Shown here: positions 44,587 through 54,466 of the stretch, in pieces | Layout: every line of letters starts with the position of its first letter | Position numbering within the stretch: position 1 is the stretch's first letter | From: Parvibaculum sp035325945 | GTDB taxonomy: Bacteria > Pseudomonadota > Alphaproteobacteria > Parvibaculales > Parvibaculaceae | NCBI RefSeq assembly: GCF_035325945.1 | Contig: NZ_DAOKYX010000016.1 | Coordinates: 1-64,000, forward strand | Length of the DNA: 64,000 nt | Direction of reading: 5' to 3' | Program-made: the position numbers and the translations under genes | The notes under the pieces: generated by a model | Database searches by the model: none | The model's input: only the letters and a program-made list of their open reading frames with translations | What the model was told of the DNA's origin: nothing

Positions 44587-44957
44587 TCCGTACCTTCAAC
44601 ATCGTTCTCATCATCGTAGGCATCGCGCTCGCGGCCGGCCTTTACGACATCAAATATCGCGCCGAGGCGGCGCAGAAGCGCGCCCAGCGGCTCGAGCGCG
44701 ATATTGCAAGCGAGCAGGAGGGCATTCGCGTGCTGCGCGCGGAGTGGAGTTATCTGAACCAGCCCGAGCGGCTCCAGCAGCTTGCGCAGCGCTACACGTC
44801 GCTCGAAGCGCTCAAGGCATCGCAGATCGGTTCCTTCAGCGACGTTCCGGTGCCGCACAAGACCGATGACTTCTATGTGCCGAGCCGCAAGGCGCTGGGC
44901 GGCTATGCCGGCTCGCTGCCGCAGGATATCGGCGCGGCGGAAAGGACGGTCAGATGA
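44583..44957 (+). CDS. ftsL: Cell division protein FtsL
   Basis: This 124-residue bitopic protein has one N-terminal membrane helix (TFNIVLIIVGIALAAGLYDI, ~3-22) followed by a coiled-coil stretch (AEAAQKRAQRLERDIASEQE, ~27-46) and the motif VLRAEWSYLNQPERLQQLAQ. FtsL is a small scaffold of the divisome that works with FtsB and FtsQ. The FtsL call rests on this architecture and the position between rsmH and ftsI; its sequence is poorly conserved across phyla. Overlaps of four bases on both sides. Confidence 0.9.
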   Translation: MIRTFNIVLIIVGIALAAGLYDIKYRAEAAQKRAQRLERDIASEQEGIRVLRAEWSYLNQPERLQQLAQRYTSLEALKASQIGSFSDVPVPHKTDDFYVPSRKALGGYAGSLPQDIGAAERTVR

Positions 44958-46723
44958 TCGGCCGCCGCAACCAGTCCGCCACTCGCGGCCGCGTCGTGCT
45001 TGCCGGCTATGACGCGGTTTCGCGCGCGCGCCAGCCGCGCGGCGTCGGGCAGGAGGGCGTGCGCTCGCCGTCCGAGCGGCGCATCTTCCTCGCGCTCGCC
45101 GTTTTCGCGGCCTGCTTCTCGCTCGTCGGCGCGCGTCTCATCGAGCTTGCGATCGTCGGCGGCGACCGGGGCGCACGCGTCGCCGCGGCGGATGTGGTCG
45201 ACCCTATCCATCGTCCCGACATTGTGGATCGCAACGGCGAGATTATGGCGACGGATATCGTCACAGCCTCGCTCTTTGCCGACGGGCGTGCGATCGTCGA
45301 TCCGCAGGACACGGCGCGCCAGCTTGCAACCGTGCTCCCCGATCTCAATCCGGAGGCAGTGGCCGCGAAGCTCGAAACGGGCCGCGCCTTCATCTGGCTG
45401 AAGCGCGATCTGACGCCGAAGCAGCAATATGCCGTGCACTATCTCGGGCTTCCCGGGCTCGGCTTCCGCCGCGAGCAGCGGCGCGTCTATCCCAACGGGC
45501 ACAACGCATCGCATGTGCTCGGCACCGTCGATCTCGACAATCGCGGCACGTCGGGCATCGAGCGCTATATCGACAAGGTCGATTTGCTTGGCAAGGGCGG
45601 GAGCGGCGGCGAGCGTTCCGCGCCGATCGCGCTTTCGATCGACATGCGGGCGCAGTTCGCGCTGCGCAACGAGCTTGAGAGCGCGCTCGCCGAATTCAAG
45701 GCCAAGGCCGCCGTCGGCATCATCATGGATGTCTATACGGGCGAAGTGGTGGCGCTTTCCTCGCTGCCCGACTTCGATCCCAACGACCCGATGCTGGTGA
45801 CGGATGAGGCGCGCTTCAACCGGGCGACGCTCGGCGTCTATGAACTCGGCTCGGTCTTCAAGGCTGTCACGCTCGCTTCGGCGCTCGATTCCGGCAAGGT
45901 GCGGATGACGAGCCGCCTCGATGCGACGCAGCCCATCCGCTACGCGCGTTTCACCATTCACGACTTCCACGCCGAAAACCGTTGGCTCACGCTGCCGGAA
46001 GTCTTTATGTATTCCTCCAATATCGGCACGGCGAAGGTCGCGCTCGAGCTTGGCACGGAAGCCTATCGCGAATATCTGCGCCGCTTCGGCCTTCTCTCGC
46101 GGCCGCAGATCGAGCTGCCGGAAGCGGGCGATCCTTTGCTGCCGCCGCGCTGGAGCGAATTGTCTACGATCACGGTTTCCTACGGCCAGGGTATCGCCGT
46201 GACGCCGATTCAGGTCGTGGCGGCGCTTGCGAGCATCGTGAACGGCGGCACCAGGGTCACGCCGACCTTCATGCGCCAGACGAACCCGCAGGCCGGCCCG
46301 CGGCTCATCTCGTCGGAAACGAGCAGGGACATGCAGGCGCTGCTTCGTCTCGTCGTTACCGACGGCACCGGCAAGAAGGCGGATGTGCCGGGCTATCCGG
46401 TGATGGGCAAGACCGGCACGGCGGAAAAGGCGGTTGCCGGCGGTTATGCGAGGCACAGGCTGATCTCGTCGTTCCTGAGCGCGTTTCCGGCGAACAATCC
46501 GCGTTACGCGATGCTGATCATGTTCGACGAGCCGCAGGGATCGAAAGCGACATATGGCTATGCGACAGCCGGCTGGAACGCGGCGCCGGTGACGGCACGT
46601 GTCGTCAAGCGCGTTGCGCCGCTTCTCGGGCTGCCGCCGATGGTGACACCGCAACCCAACGACATGATCCACGAAGCGAAGCTCGTGTCATACGAGCCGG
46701 GGAATGGAAATGCAGGCGATTAG
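44954..46723 (+). CDS. ftsI: Septal transpeptidase FtsI (PBP3)
   Basis: This 589-residue class B penicillin-binding protein has a cytoplasmic basic N-terminus, one membrane helix (IFLALAVFAACFSLVGARLI, ~44-63), a PBP dimer domain and a transpeptidase domain with all three active-site motifs: SVFK in YELGSVFKAVTLASAL (catalytic Ser), SSN in MYSSNIGTAKV and KTGT in VMGKTGTAEKAV. It cross-links septal peptidoglycan with FtsW. It overlaps ftsL by four bases; murE begins three bases after its TAG. Confidence 0.96.
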   Translation: MIGRRNQSATRGRVVLAGYDAVSRARQPRGVGQEGVRSPSERRIFLALAVFAACFSLVGARLIELAIVGGDRGARVAAADVVDPIHRPDIVDRNGEIMATDIVTASLFADGRAIVDPQDTARQLATVLPDLNPEAVAAKLETGRAFIWLKRDLTPKQQYAVHYLGLPGLGFRREQRRVYPNGHNASHVLGTVDLDNRGTSGIERYIDKVDLLGKGGSGGERSAPIALSIDMRAQFALRNELESALAEFKAKAAVGIIMDVYTGEVVALSSLPDFDPNDPMLVTDEARFNRATLGVYELGSVFKAVTLASALDSGKVRMTSRLDATQPIRYARFTIHDFHAENRWLTLPEVFMYSSNIGTAKVALELGTEAYREYLRRFGLLSRPQIELPEAGDPLLPPRWSELSTITVSYGQGIAVTPIQVVAALASIVNGGTRVTPTFMRQTNPQAGPRLISSETSRDMQALLRLVVTDGTGKKADVPGYPVMGKTGTAEKAVAGGYARHRLISSFLSAFPANNPRYAMLIMFDEPQGSKATYGYATAGWNAAPVTARVVKRVAPLLGLPPMVTPQPNDMIHEAKLVSYEPGNGNAGD

Positions 46724-46725
46724 GA

Positions 46726-48195
46726 ATGCTGGCTGACATGCAGCTCGCGGCGCTCATGGGCTCCGATCTCCCGCCGCTCTCCGAAGGGGGGGCGACGGAG
46801 ATTGCCGGCCTGACGGCGGACAGCCGCGAGGTGAAGCCGGGTTTCCTCTTCGCAGCGTTGCCGGGAACGCGTGTTGATGGAACGCGCTTCATTCCGCAGG
46901 CCATCGCTCAAGGGGCGGCCGCCATCCTCGTTTCCACGGGCGCGGATGTCGGGGCGGGCGTGCCCGTCATTGCCGACAGCAATCCGCGCCGCCGCCTCGC
47001 GCTCATGGCGGCGCGTTTCTTCGGCAAGCAGCCGCGCACCGTCGTCGCCGTAACCGGCACGAACGGCAAGACCTCGATCGTCACTTTCGTTCGCCAGATC
47101 TGGACGTCGCTCGGGCATGAGGCGGCGAGCCTCGGCACGGTCGGCGTCGTGACCGCAAGGGGCGAGCGCCCGCTCGGCCACACGACGCCCGATCCCGTCA
47201 CCCTTCAGGCGGGGCTTGCCGAGCTTGCCGATGAGGGGGTCACGCATCTGGCGATGGAGGCTTCGAGCCACGGGCTTGCGCAATTCCGCCTCGACGGGGT
47301 GAAGATCGCGGCCGCCGCCTTCACCAACATCACGCGCGATCATCTCGACTATCATCACACCTTCGACGACTACGCCTATTCCAAGCTGCGCCTTTTCGGA
47401 GAGGTCATGGCGCCGGGCGGCGTCGCGGTGCTCAATGCGGATGCCGAGCACTATGCGGAATTCGAGGCGGTGTCCTGGGCGCGTGGCCACCGCGTGATTT
47501 CGATCGGCCGTCGCGGGCGCGACATCTGCCTTCTCGGCACGAAGCCGACCGCGCGCGGGCAGGCGCTCGAACTCGTTCATGATGGCCGCAACTACAATGT
47601 GAACCTGCCGCTGATCGGCGGGTTTCAGGCGTCGAACGCACTGGTGGCGGCCGGCCTCGTCATCGGTTGCGGGGGGCAGCCCGCGCGGGTCTTCGCGGCG
47701 CTCGAAACGATCCGGGGCGCGAAGGGGCGGCTCGAAGAAGTCGCGCACCTCCCCAATGGTGCCTCGATCTATGTCGATTATGCCCACACCCCCGATGCGC
47801 TGATGAACCTGCTCGAGGCGATGAGGCCGCATACGGCGAGGCGTCTTGTCGTCGTCTTCGGTTGCGGCGGCGACCGCGATCCGGGCAAGCGCCCGCAAAT
47901 GGGCGAGGCGGCCGCTCGCCTTGCAGATAAGGTTTATGTGACCGACGACAATCCGCGCAGCGAAGACCCCGCGTCGATCCGCGCCGCGATCATCGCTGCC
48001 GCGCCCGGCGCCATCGAGATCGGGGATCGCGCGGCGGCGATCGAGGCGGCCACGCGCGATCTGCGGGCGGGCGATGTGCTCGTCATTGCGGGCAAGGGGC
48101 ATGAAACGGGCCAGATCGTCGGCACACGCACGATCCATTTTTCCGATCATGAGGCAATCGAGGCCGCGGTGCGGCGGATCGGGGGTGCGCAATGA
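46726..48195 (+). CDS. murE: UDP-MurNAc-tripeptide synthetase MurE
   Basis: This 489-residue Mur ligase adds meso-diaminopimelate to UDP-MurNAc-L-Ala-D-Glu. Evidence: ATP loop VVAVTGTNGKTSIVTFVRQ, LAMEASSHGLAQFRLDGV, AAFTNITRDHLDYHHTFDDY, YVDYAHTPDALMNLLEAMRP, FGCGGDRDPGKRPQMGEAA and DDNPRSEDP, where the DNPR motif is the signature of DAP rather than lysine addition. The start could be ATG 46726 or ATG 46738 (four codons later); I took the first. Its stop overlaps the murF start (ATGA). Confidence 0.96.
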   Translation: MLADMQLAALMGSDLPPLSEGGATEIAGLTADSREVKPGFLFAALPGTRVDGTRFIPQAIAQGAAAILVSTGADVGAGVPVIADSNPRRRLALMAARFFGKQPRTVVAVTGTNGKTSIVTFVRQIWTSLGHEAASLGTVGVVTARGERPLGHTTPDPVTLQAGLAELADEGVTHLAMEASSHGLAQFRLDGVKIAAAAFTNITRDHLDYHHTFDDYAYSKLRLFGEVMAPGGVAVLNADAEHYAEFEAVSWARGHRVISIGRRGRDICLLGTKPTARGQALELVHDGRNYNVNLPLIGGFQASNALVAAGLVIGCGGQPARVFAALETIRGAKGRLEEVAHLPNGASIYVDYAHTPDALMNLLEAMRPHTARRLVVVFGCGGDRDPGKRPQMGEAAARLADKVYVTDDNPRSEDPASIRAAIIAAAPGAIEIGDRAAAIEAATRDLRAGDVLVIAGKGHETGQIVGTRTIHFSDHEAIEAAVRRIGGAQ

Positions 48196-49631
48196 CCTCG
48201 CCTCTCTGGACGCGCGCAGATGTCATCGCCGCCACGGGCGGCAAGGCCGAGGGTGGCGACTGGGTCGCCAAGGGCGTTTCGATCGACAGCCGCACCATCG
48301 AAGCGGGTGATCTCTTCGTCGCGATCAAGGGCGAGAACACGGACGGCCACGCCTATGTCGAGGCGGCCTTCAGCCGTGGCGCGGTGGCGGCCATCGTTTC
48401 GGATGTGACGCCGGCGATGCGCGCGGGTGGACCGCTCGTCGTCGTTCCCGATGCGCTGGAGGCGCTGAACGCGCTCGGCCGCGCGGCGCGGCATCGCACG
48501 GAGGCGAAGATCGTCGCGGTCACGGGTAGCGTCGGCAAGACCGGCACCAAGGAAGCGCTGCGGATGATCCTTTCGCAGCAGGGTGCGACGCATGCTTCGG
48601 CGGCGTCCTACAACAATCTCTGGGGCGTGCCGCTTTCGCTTGCGCGCATGCCGGCCAATACGCGCTTCGGCATTTTCGAGATCGGCATGAGCGCGCCGGG
48701 CGAGATCACGCCCCTGTCGAAGCTCGTCGAGCCTTTCGTCGCTCTCGTCACCACGGTCGAGGCGGTGCATATGGCCTTCTTCAACTCGGTCGAAGAGATC
48801 GCCGATGCGAAGGCTGAGGTTTTCGATGGATTGCAGAAGGGCGGCGTCGCGGTCCTCAACCGCGACAATCCGCATTTCGCGCGGCTCGAGAAGCGCGCGC
48901 GCGCGGCTGGTGCGGGCCGCATCATTTCCTTCGGCGAGGACGAGAAGGCGGATGCCCGCCTCGAGAAGGTCGTGCTCAAGGACGATTGCTCCTGCGTTTC
49001 GGCGACGATCTGCGGCGAGCCCGTGACCTACAAGCTTGGCGTGCCGGGCCGGCATATCGTCATGAACAGTCTCGCCATGCTCGCCTGCGTCAAGGCGGTG
49101 GATGCGGATCTCGCGCTGGCGGCACTCGCGCTCGCCAATCTCAAGGCGCCCAAGGGGCGCGGCGAGCGCCATCACATTCTGGCGCCGGGGCGGCCATTCC
49201 TGCTCATCGACGAAAGCTACAATGCCAATCCCGCTTCGATGCGGGCGGCCATCGAGACACTGGGCAGGATCGAGCCGGGAAGGCGCGCGCGCCGCATCGC
49301 CGTGCTTGGCGACATGCTTGAACTGGGCGAGGAGTCCGTCGCGCTTCATCGCGCGCTCTCGATCCCGCTCGCTCATGCCGATATCGACCTCGTTTTTGCC
49401 AGCGGTCCGGATATGCGTGCGCTTTTCGATGCGCTGCCTGCGGACCGGCAGGGCGCCTATTCGGAAAAGTCGAGTGGATTGATTGCGCCGCTCGTCGAGG
49501 CTCTTCACGACGGCGACGTGGTGATGGTGAAGGGCTCGAACGGATCGCGCATGGGTCTTGTCGTCGAGGCCCTTCTGGCGCTCGGCGAAGACGACAGCGA
49601 AAGCATTCGGCGCAACAGGGGGGAGGCCTGA
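48192..49631 (+). CDS. murF: UDP-MurNAc-pentapeptide synthetase MurF
   Basis: This 479-residue ligase adds D-Ala-D-Ala to the UDP-MurNAc-tripeptide. It has VSIDSRTIEAGDLFVAIKGE, ATP loop IVAVTGSVGKTGTKEALR, ASYNNLWGVPLSLARMP, EIGMSAPGEI, LLIDESYNANPASMRAAIET and LGDMLELGEESVALHRAL, all family markers. Overlaps murE by four bases and mraY by one (TGATG). Intact, cytoplasmic. Confidence 0.96.
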   Translation: MTSPLWTRADVIAATGGKAEGGDWVAKGVSIDSRTIEAGDLFVAIKGENTDGHAYVEAAFSRGAVAAIVSDVTPAMRAGGPLVVVPDALEALNALGRAARHRTEAKIVAVTGSVGKTGTKEALRMILSQQGATHASAASYNNLWGVPLSLARMPANTRFGIFEIGMSAPGEITPLSKLVEPFVALVTTVEAVHMAFFNSVEEIADAKAEVFDGLQKGGVAVLNRDNPHFARLEKRARAAGAGRIISFGEDEKADARLEKVVLKDDCSCVSATICGEPVTYKLGVPGRHIVMNSLAMLACVKAVDADLALAALALANLKAPKGRGERHHILAPGRPFLLIDESYNANPASMRAAIETLGRIEPGRRARRIAVLGDMLELGEESVALHRALSIPLAHADIDLVFASGPDMRALFDALPADRQGAYSEKSSGLIAPLVEALHDGDVVMVKGSNGSRMGLVVEALLALGEDDSESIRRNRGEA

Positions 49632-50719
49632 TGCTTTACGATCTTCTTGCGGGCATGTCGAAGGATCTCGCGGTGCTGAACGTGTTCCGCTACATCACGT
49701 TCCGCACCGGGGGCGCCACGCTCACCGCGCTTCTCATCACATTCCTCTTCGGGCCGCGCATCATCGCGCTGCTCAAGTCGCGCCAGCGCAGGGGGCAGCC
49801 GATCCGCGAGGACGGGCCGAAGACGCATGTGATCCAGAAGCAGGGCACGCCCACCATGGGCGGCTTTCTCATTCTGGTCGGTCTTGTGCCTTCGGTTCTC
49901 ATCTGGGCCGATCTTTCCAACCGCTATGTCTGGATCGTGATGCTCGTCACGCTGGGCTTCGGCGCCGTCGGCTTCGCGGACGATTATCTCAAGGTGTCGA
50001 AGATCTCGCCGAAGGGCGTGCCGGGCCGGGTCAAGCTCTTCTTCGAGTTCATCATTGCCGGGCTCGCCATGTGGGCGCTCGTGTCGATCACTCGGGAGCC
50101 GCTTGCGACCGCGCTCACCATTCCCTTCTTCAAGGGCGTGCTCATCCAGATGGGCGCTTTCTTCTTTCTCTTCGGCGCGCTCGTCATCGTCGGCTCGTCC
50201 AATGCCGTCAATCTGACGGACGGGCTCGACGGGCTCGCGATCGTGCCGGTGATGATCGCGGCGGCGAGCCTCGGCCTCATCGTCTATCTCGTCGGCAACG
50301 CCGTCTTCGCCGATTATCTGCAAATCCATTTCGTGCCGGGCACTGGCGAGCTTGCGGTCTTCTGCGGCGCTCTTATCGGTGCGGGGCTGGGTTTTCTCTG
50401 GTACAACGCGCCGCCTGCGATGGTGTTCATGGGCGACACGGGATCGCTCGCGCTTGGCGGCGCGCTCGGCGCAATTTCGGTTGCGGCCAAGCATGAACTC
50501 GTTCTGGCGATCATCGGCGGCCTCTTCGTTCTCGAGGCGATCTCGGTGATCGTGCAGGTCGCGTCCTTCAAGCTTACGGGCAAGCGCGTCTTCCGCATGG
50601 CGCCGCTCCATCATCATTTCGAGCAGAAGGGATGGGCGGAGCCGACCGTCGTGATCCGCTTCTGGATCATTGCTGTCGTGCTTGCGATGGCGGGGCTCGC
50701 GACACTGAAGTTGAGGTGA
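49631..50719 (+). CDS. mraY: Phospho-MurNAc-pentapeptide translocase MraY
   Basis: This 362-residue enzyme with ten membrane helices makes lipid I from UDP-MurNAc-pentapeptide and undecaprenyl phosphate. Conserved sites: HVIQKQGTPTMGGFLILVGL (~75-94), FADDYLKVSK (Asp pair), NAVNLTDGLDGLAIVPVM, MVFMGDTGSLALGG and PLHHHFEQKGWAE. Length is typical (360). murD follows after five bases. Confidence 0.97.
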   Translation: MLYDLLAGMSKDLAVLNVFRYITFRTGGATLTALLITFLFGPRIIALLKSRQRRGQPIREDGPKTHVIQKQGTPTMGGFLILVGLVPSVLIWADLSNRYVWIVMLVTLGFGAVGFADDYLKVSKISPKGVPGRVKLFFEFIIAGLAMWALVSITREPLATALTIPFFKGVLIQMGAFFFLFGALVIVGSSNAVNLTDGLDGLAIVPVMIAAASLGLIVYLVGNAVFADYLQIHFVPGTGELAVFCGALIGAGLGFLWYNAPPAMVFMGDTGSLALGGALGAISVAAKHELVLAIIGGLFVLEAISVIVQVASFKLTGKRVFRMAPLHHHFEQKGWAEPTVVIRFWIIAVVLAMAGLATLKLR

Positions 50720-50724
50720 GTTGA

Positions 50725-52134
50725 ATGATTGCGGCGACTGGCTTCGCTGACCGTACGGTGGCTCTCTTCGGGCTCGGAAAGTCCGGGCTGTCGACCGTGC
50801 GCGCGCTCGAAGCCGGGGGCGCGCGCGTCGTTGCGTGGGACGATTCGGAGGCGAAGCGCGCCGAGGCCGCGCGCGCGGGTGTCGCAGTCGAGGATCTGAC
50901 GAAGCGGACATGGAGCGATGTCGCCGCCTTCGTGCTCAGCCCCGGCGTGCCGCTCACCCATCCCGAACCTCATCCGACCGTGAAGCTCGCCCATGAAGCG
51001 GGCGTCGAGATCATCGGCGATGTGGAGCTTTTCCAGCGCGCCGTCAGGGCGAGCGATGCGGGCGCGCGCATCGTCGCCATCACGGGGACGAACGGCAAGT
51101 CGACGACAACGGCGCTCATCGGTCATATGGTCCGGCGCTGCGGCGCCGATGCGCAGGTCGGCGGCAATATCGGCAAGCCCGTGCTCGAACTCGATCCGCC
51201 GAAGCCCACGACCGTCTATGTCGTCGAGGTTTCCTCCTACCAGATCGACCTTGCGCCCAGCCTTGCGCCGGATGTCGGCGTGCTCCTCAACATCACGCCC
51301 GACCATATCGACCGTCATGGCTCGATCGAGAATTACGCGGCGGTGAAGGCGCGCCTCTTTGCCCATCAGCCGGCCGATGCGACCGCGATCATCGGCGTCG
51401 ACGACGTCTATTCGATGGATATCTGCACCGCGGTTTCCGCGTCGCGCGGGCCGAGGGTCGTTCCGATCTCTGTCGGCAAGACGCTTGGCCGCGGCGTCTA
51501 TGTGCTCGACGGCACGCTCTATGACGGCACGGGAACGCAGACGGTCAAGGCCGGCGACTTCCGGCCGCTGCGCACGCTGGCCGGCGCGCATAACTGGCAG
51601 AATGCGGCGGCGGCCTATGCGGTCGGGCGCGCGCTCGGTTTTTCGCGCGACAAGATCCTCACCGCCTTCGAGAGCTTTCCCGGCCTTGCCCATCGCATGG
51701 AGATCGTCGCCGAGGAAGCTGGCGTGCGCTATGTCAATGACAGCAAGGCGACCAATGCCGACGCCGCATCGAAGGCGCTCGCCACTTACGACAACATCTA
51801 CTGGATCATCGGCGGCAAGGCGAAGGCAGGTGGCATCGAGACGCTCGGCGACTATTTTCCGCGCATCCGTCGCGCCTATCTGATCGGGGCGGCGTCGGAC
51901 GAATTCGCGCGCACGCTCGAGGGCAAGGTCGATTATGTCCGCTGCCAGACGCTCGACCGCGCGGTCGAGGCGGCGGCGGAGGATGCCGAGGCCGCCGAGG
52001 GCGCGCCGCGCGTCGTTCTTCTGTCGCCCGCCTGCGCCTCGTTCGATCAGTTCGCCAATTTCGAGGAGCGGGGCGAAGCCTTCCGCACATTCGTCCTGAA
52101 GCATCTCGACGCCGAGGGGAGGGCCACGGCATGA
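50725..52134 (+). CDS. murD: UDP-MurNAc-L-alanine:D-glutamate ligase MurD
   Basis: This 469-residue ligase adds D-Glu to UDP-MurNAc-L-Ala. It has VALFGLGKSGLSTVRALEAG (N-terminal Rossmann loop), ATP loop IVAITGTNGKSTTTALIGHM, VVEVSSYQIDLAPSLAPDVG, VLLNITPDHIDRHGSIENYA and VRYVNDSKATNADAASKAL. Overlaps ftsW by four bases. Confidence 0.96.
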   Translation: MIAATGFADRTVALFGLGKSGLSTVRALEAGGARVVAWDDSEAKRAEAARAGVAVEDLTKRTWSDVAAFVLSPGVPLTHPEPHPTVKLAHEAGVEIIGDVELFQRAVRASDAGARIVAITGTNGKSTTTALIGHMVRRCGADAQVGGNIGKPVLELDPPKPTTVYVVEVSSYQIDLAPSLAPDVGVLLNITPDHIDRHGSIENYAAVKARLFAHQPADATAIIGVDDVYSMDICTAVSASRGPRVVPISVGKTLGRGVYVLDGTLYDGTGTQTVKAGDFRPLRTLAGAHNWQNAAAAYAVGRALGFSRDKILTAFESFPGLAHRMEIVAEEAGVRYVNDSKATNADAASKALATYDNIYWIIGGKAKAGGIETLGDYFPRIRRAYLIGAASDEFARTLEGKVDYVRCQTLDRAVEAAAEDAEAAEGAPRVVLLSPACASFDQFANFEERGEAFRTFVLKHLDAEGRATA

Positions 52135-53279
52135 TCCGCCTCGCGCGCACCAATCGCAGCCAGCTCGCCGAATGGTGGTGGACCGTCGACAAGTGGACGC
52201 TGTTCGGACTCTTCTGCCTCATGCTGATCGGCGGCGTGCTGACGCTGGCGGCAAGCCCGGCGGTCGCGATGCGCATTCATCTGCCGCCGTTTCATTTCGT
52301 CTATCGCCAGCTCTTCTTCCTGCTGCCCACGATCATGGTCATCGTCGGCGTTTCGCTGCTCAATGTGCGTCAGGTGCGCCGTCTCGCCGCCATCACCTTC
52401 GCCTGCGCCTTCACGCTGATGGCACTGACGATCTTCATCGGCCCGGAGGTCAAGGGCGCGCATCGCTGGCTTCAGATCGGGCCGCTCGCCATCCAGCCCT
52501 CGGAATTCGTGAAGCCCTCCTTCATCGTGCTCGCGGCGTGGATGTTCGCTGAGGCGCAGCGCGCGCCGGGCTTTCCGGGCACGCTCATCGCGCTCGCGCT
52601 CTACGGGATGGTGGTCGGCATTCTCGCGCTCCAGCCCGATTTCGGCCAGCTCATGCTCGTGACCATGGTGTTCGGCGCGATCTTCTTCATGGCCGGTCTT
52701 TCCTGGCGCTGGATCGTTTCGCTCGGCGCGGTGGCGATCGTCGGCGCGCTCGCGGCTTATACGCTGATGCCGCATGTGGCGAGCCGCGTCGACCGTTTCC
52801 TCAATCCTGAATCGGGCGACACCTACCAGATCGACCGCGCGCTCGATGCCTTTCATACGGGCGGCTTCTTCGGACGCGGTCCGGGCGAGGGCTCGGTGAA
52901 GCGCATCCTTCCCGACGCGCATACGGACTTCATCTTCGCGGTCGCCGCGGAGGAATATGGCGTGATCGTGGGTCTCCTCATCATCGGCCTCTTCTCCTTC
53001 ATCGTCATGCGGACGCTCAACCGGGCCATGGACGAGCAGGACCTCTTCATCCAGTTCGCCTCCTGCGGTCTCGTCGCGCTGTTCGGGCTTCAGGCGCTCA
53101 TCAACATGTCGGTGAATGTGAACCTCATTCCCGCCAAGGGCATGACGCTGCCCTTCATTTCCTATGGCGGCTCGTCGATGATCGCGCTCGGCCTCACGAT
53201 GGGGATGCTGCTCGCACTGACGCGGCGCCGCGCCGGCAGCAATGTGGCGCCGCCCAGTGGAAAGAGGGCGCACGCATGA
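52131..53279 (+). CDS. ftsW: Septal glycosyltransferase FtsW (SEDS family)
   Basis: This 382-residue SEDS protein has about ten membrane helices and polymerises glycan strands at the septum with FtsI. Family motifs: KGAHRWLQIGPLAIQPSEFV (~106-125), LALQPDFGQLMLVTMVFGAI, GGFFGRGPGEGSVKRILPDA, HTDFIFAVAAEEYGVIVGLL and LPFISYGGSSMIALGLTMGM. The catalytic Asp of SEDS enzymes is expected in the HTDFIFAV loop region preceding GV. Overlaps murD and murG by four bases each. Confidence 0.96.
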   Translation: MIRLARTNRSQLAEWWWTVDKWTLFGLFCLMLIGGVLTLAASPAVAMRIHLPPFHFVYRQLFFLLPTIMVIVGVSLLNVRQVRRLAAITFACAFTLMALTIFIGPEVKGAHRWLQIGPLAIQPSEFVKPSFIVLAAWMFAEAQRAPGFPGTLIALALYGMVVGILALQPDFGQLMLVTMVFGAIFFMAGLSWRWIVSLGAVAIVGALAAYTLMPHVASRVDRFLNPESGDTYQIDRALDAFHTGGFFGRGPGEGSVKRILPDAHTDFIFAVAAEEYGVIVGLLIIGLFSFIVMRTLNRAMDEQDLFIQFASCGLVALFGLQALINMSVNVNLIPAKGMTLPFISYGGSSMIALGLTMGMLLALTRRRAGSNVAPPSGKRAHA

Positions 53280-54466
53280 AGCTCCATCCACAGGGCCCGA
53301 TCGTCATTGCCGCAGGCGGCACGGGGGGACATCTCTTCCCCGGCCAGTCGCTCGCGCAGGAGCTGAAGCGTCGCGGCCGCCGCATCGTGCTCATGACGGA
53401 CGAGCGTGTGCAGCATTTCGACAGGCTCTTTCCGGGTGCCGATATTTACGCCGTGCCCTCGGCGACGCCGACCAATCGCGGATTCGCGGGGCTCGTGCGG
53501 GCCGCGCCTGCGATCGTCTCGGGCATTGCGCAGGCCTTCGGCATACTTGGCCGCATCGAACCTTCCGTCGTGGTCGGCTTCGGCGGCTATCCGACACTGC
53601 CGCCGCTTGCGGCCGCGATCCTGCGCGGCATTCCCACTTGCGTGCATGAGCAGAATGCGGTGCTCGGCCGGGTGAACAGACTTGCAGCACCCTTCGTTCA
53701 TGCCATCGCCTCGACCTTCGCGGCGCCGAAATTCCTGCGGGCGCGCGATGCCGGCAAGCTCGTCGTCACCGGAAATCCCGTCCGCGATGCCGTCATCGAG
53801 CAGGCTGGCGCGCCTTATGCGGAACCCGGCGCGCCGGAGCCGCTTCATCTTCTCGTGTTCGGCGGCAGCCAGGGCGCGCGCGTCTTCGCCGATGTGGTGC
53901 CGGGGGCGCTGGCGCTTCTGCCCGATCATCTGAAATCGCGTCTCGAGGTCGTGCAGCAGGCGCGGCCCGAAGATCTGGAGCGTGTGCGCGCGGCCTACGA
54001 GCGCGCCGGTATCCGCGCGACGCTCGAAAGCTTCTTCGACGACATGCCCGCCCGCATCGCCCGCGCGCATTTCGTCATCGGCCGTTCGGGAGCCTCGACG
54101 GTCGCGGAACTTTGCGTCATCGGGCGGCCGTCGATCCTCGTGCCGCTCCCCCATTCGCTCGACAACGACCAGAAGGCCAACGCCGAAAAGATGCAGGCCG
54201 CCGGCGCCGCCTGGATGATCGAGCAGAAGGATTTTTCGGAAGCCCATCTCGCGGCGCGGCTGACCGCGCTGCTCGAAGACGGCGCGGCCCTCGCCCGTGC
54301 GGCGGTGGCTGCGCGCGCTCAGGGAGAGCCCGGCGCCGTGCGCCGTCTCGCCGATCTCGTCGAGGCACTGGGGCGGGGCGAACTCCACCTGCTCGGGAGC
54401 GCCGCGCGGCAGGAAGACGACATTCAATCGCCCGGTCCACTTCTCTTTGCGCAGGGAGGCTGTTGA
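53276..54466 (+). CDS. murG: UDP-GlcNAc:lipid I transferase MurG
   Basis: This 396-residue GT-B glycosyltransferase converts lipid I to lipid II at the inner membrane surface. It has IVIAAGGTGGHLFPGQSLAQ (GGTGGH, ~9-28), VVGFGGYPTLPPLAAAILRG, CVHEQNAVLGRVNRL, LLVFGGSQGARVFADVVP and GRSGASTVAEL plus PHSLDNDQKANAEKM (UDP-sugar site). The C-terminal tail after ~370 is longer than in E. coli (355 residues). Its stop shares one base with the murC start. Confidence 0.96.
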   Translation: MKLHPQGPIVIAAGGTGGHLFPGQSLAQELKRRGRRIVLMTDERVQHFDRLFPGADIYAVPSATPTNRGFAGLVRAAPAIVSGIAQAFGILGRIEPSVVVGFGGYPTLPPLAAAILRGIPTCVHEQNAVLGRVNRLAAPFVHAIASTFAAPKFLRARDAGKLVVTGNPVRDAVIEQAGAPYAEPGAPEPLHLLVFGGSQGARVFADVVPGALALLPDHLKSRLEVVQQARPEDLERVRAAYERAGIRATLESFFDDMPARIARAHFVIGRSGASTVAELCVIGRPSILVPLPHSLDNDQKANAEKMQAAGAAWMIEQKDFSEAHLAARLTALLEDGAALARAAVAARAQGEPGAVRRLADLVEALGRGELHLLGSAARQEDDIQSPGPLLFAQGGC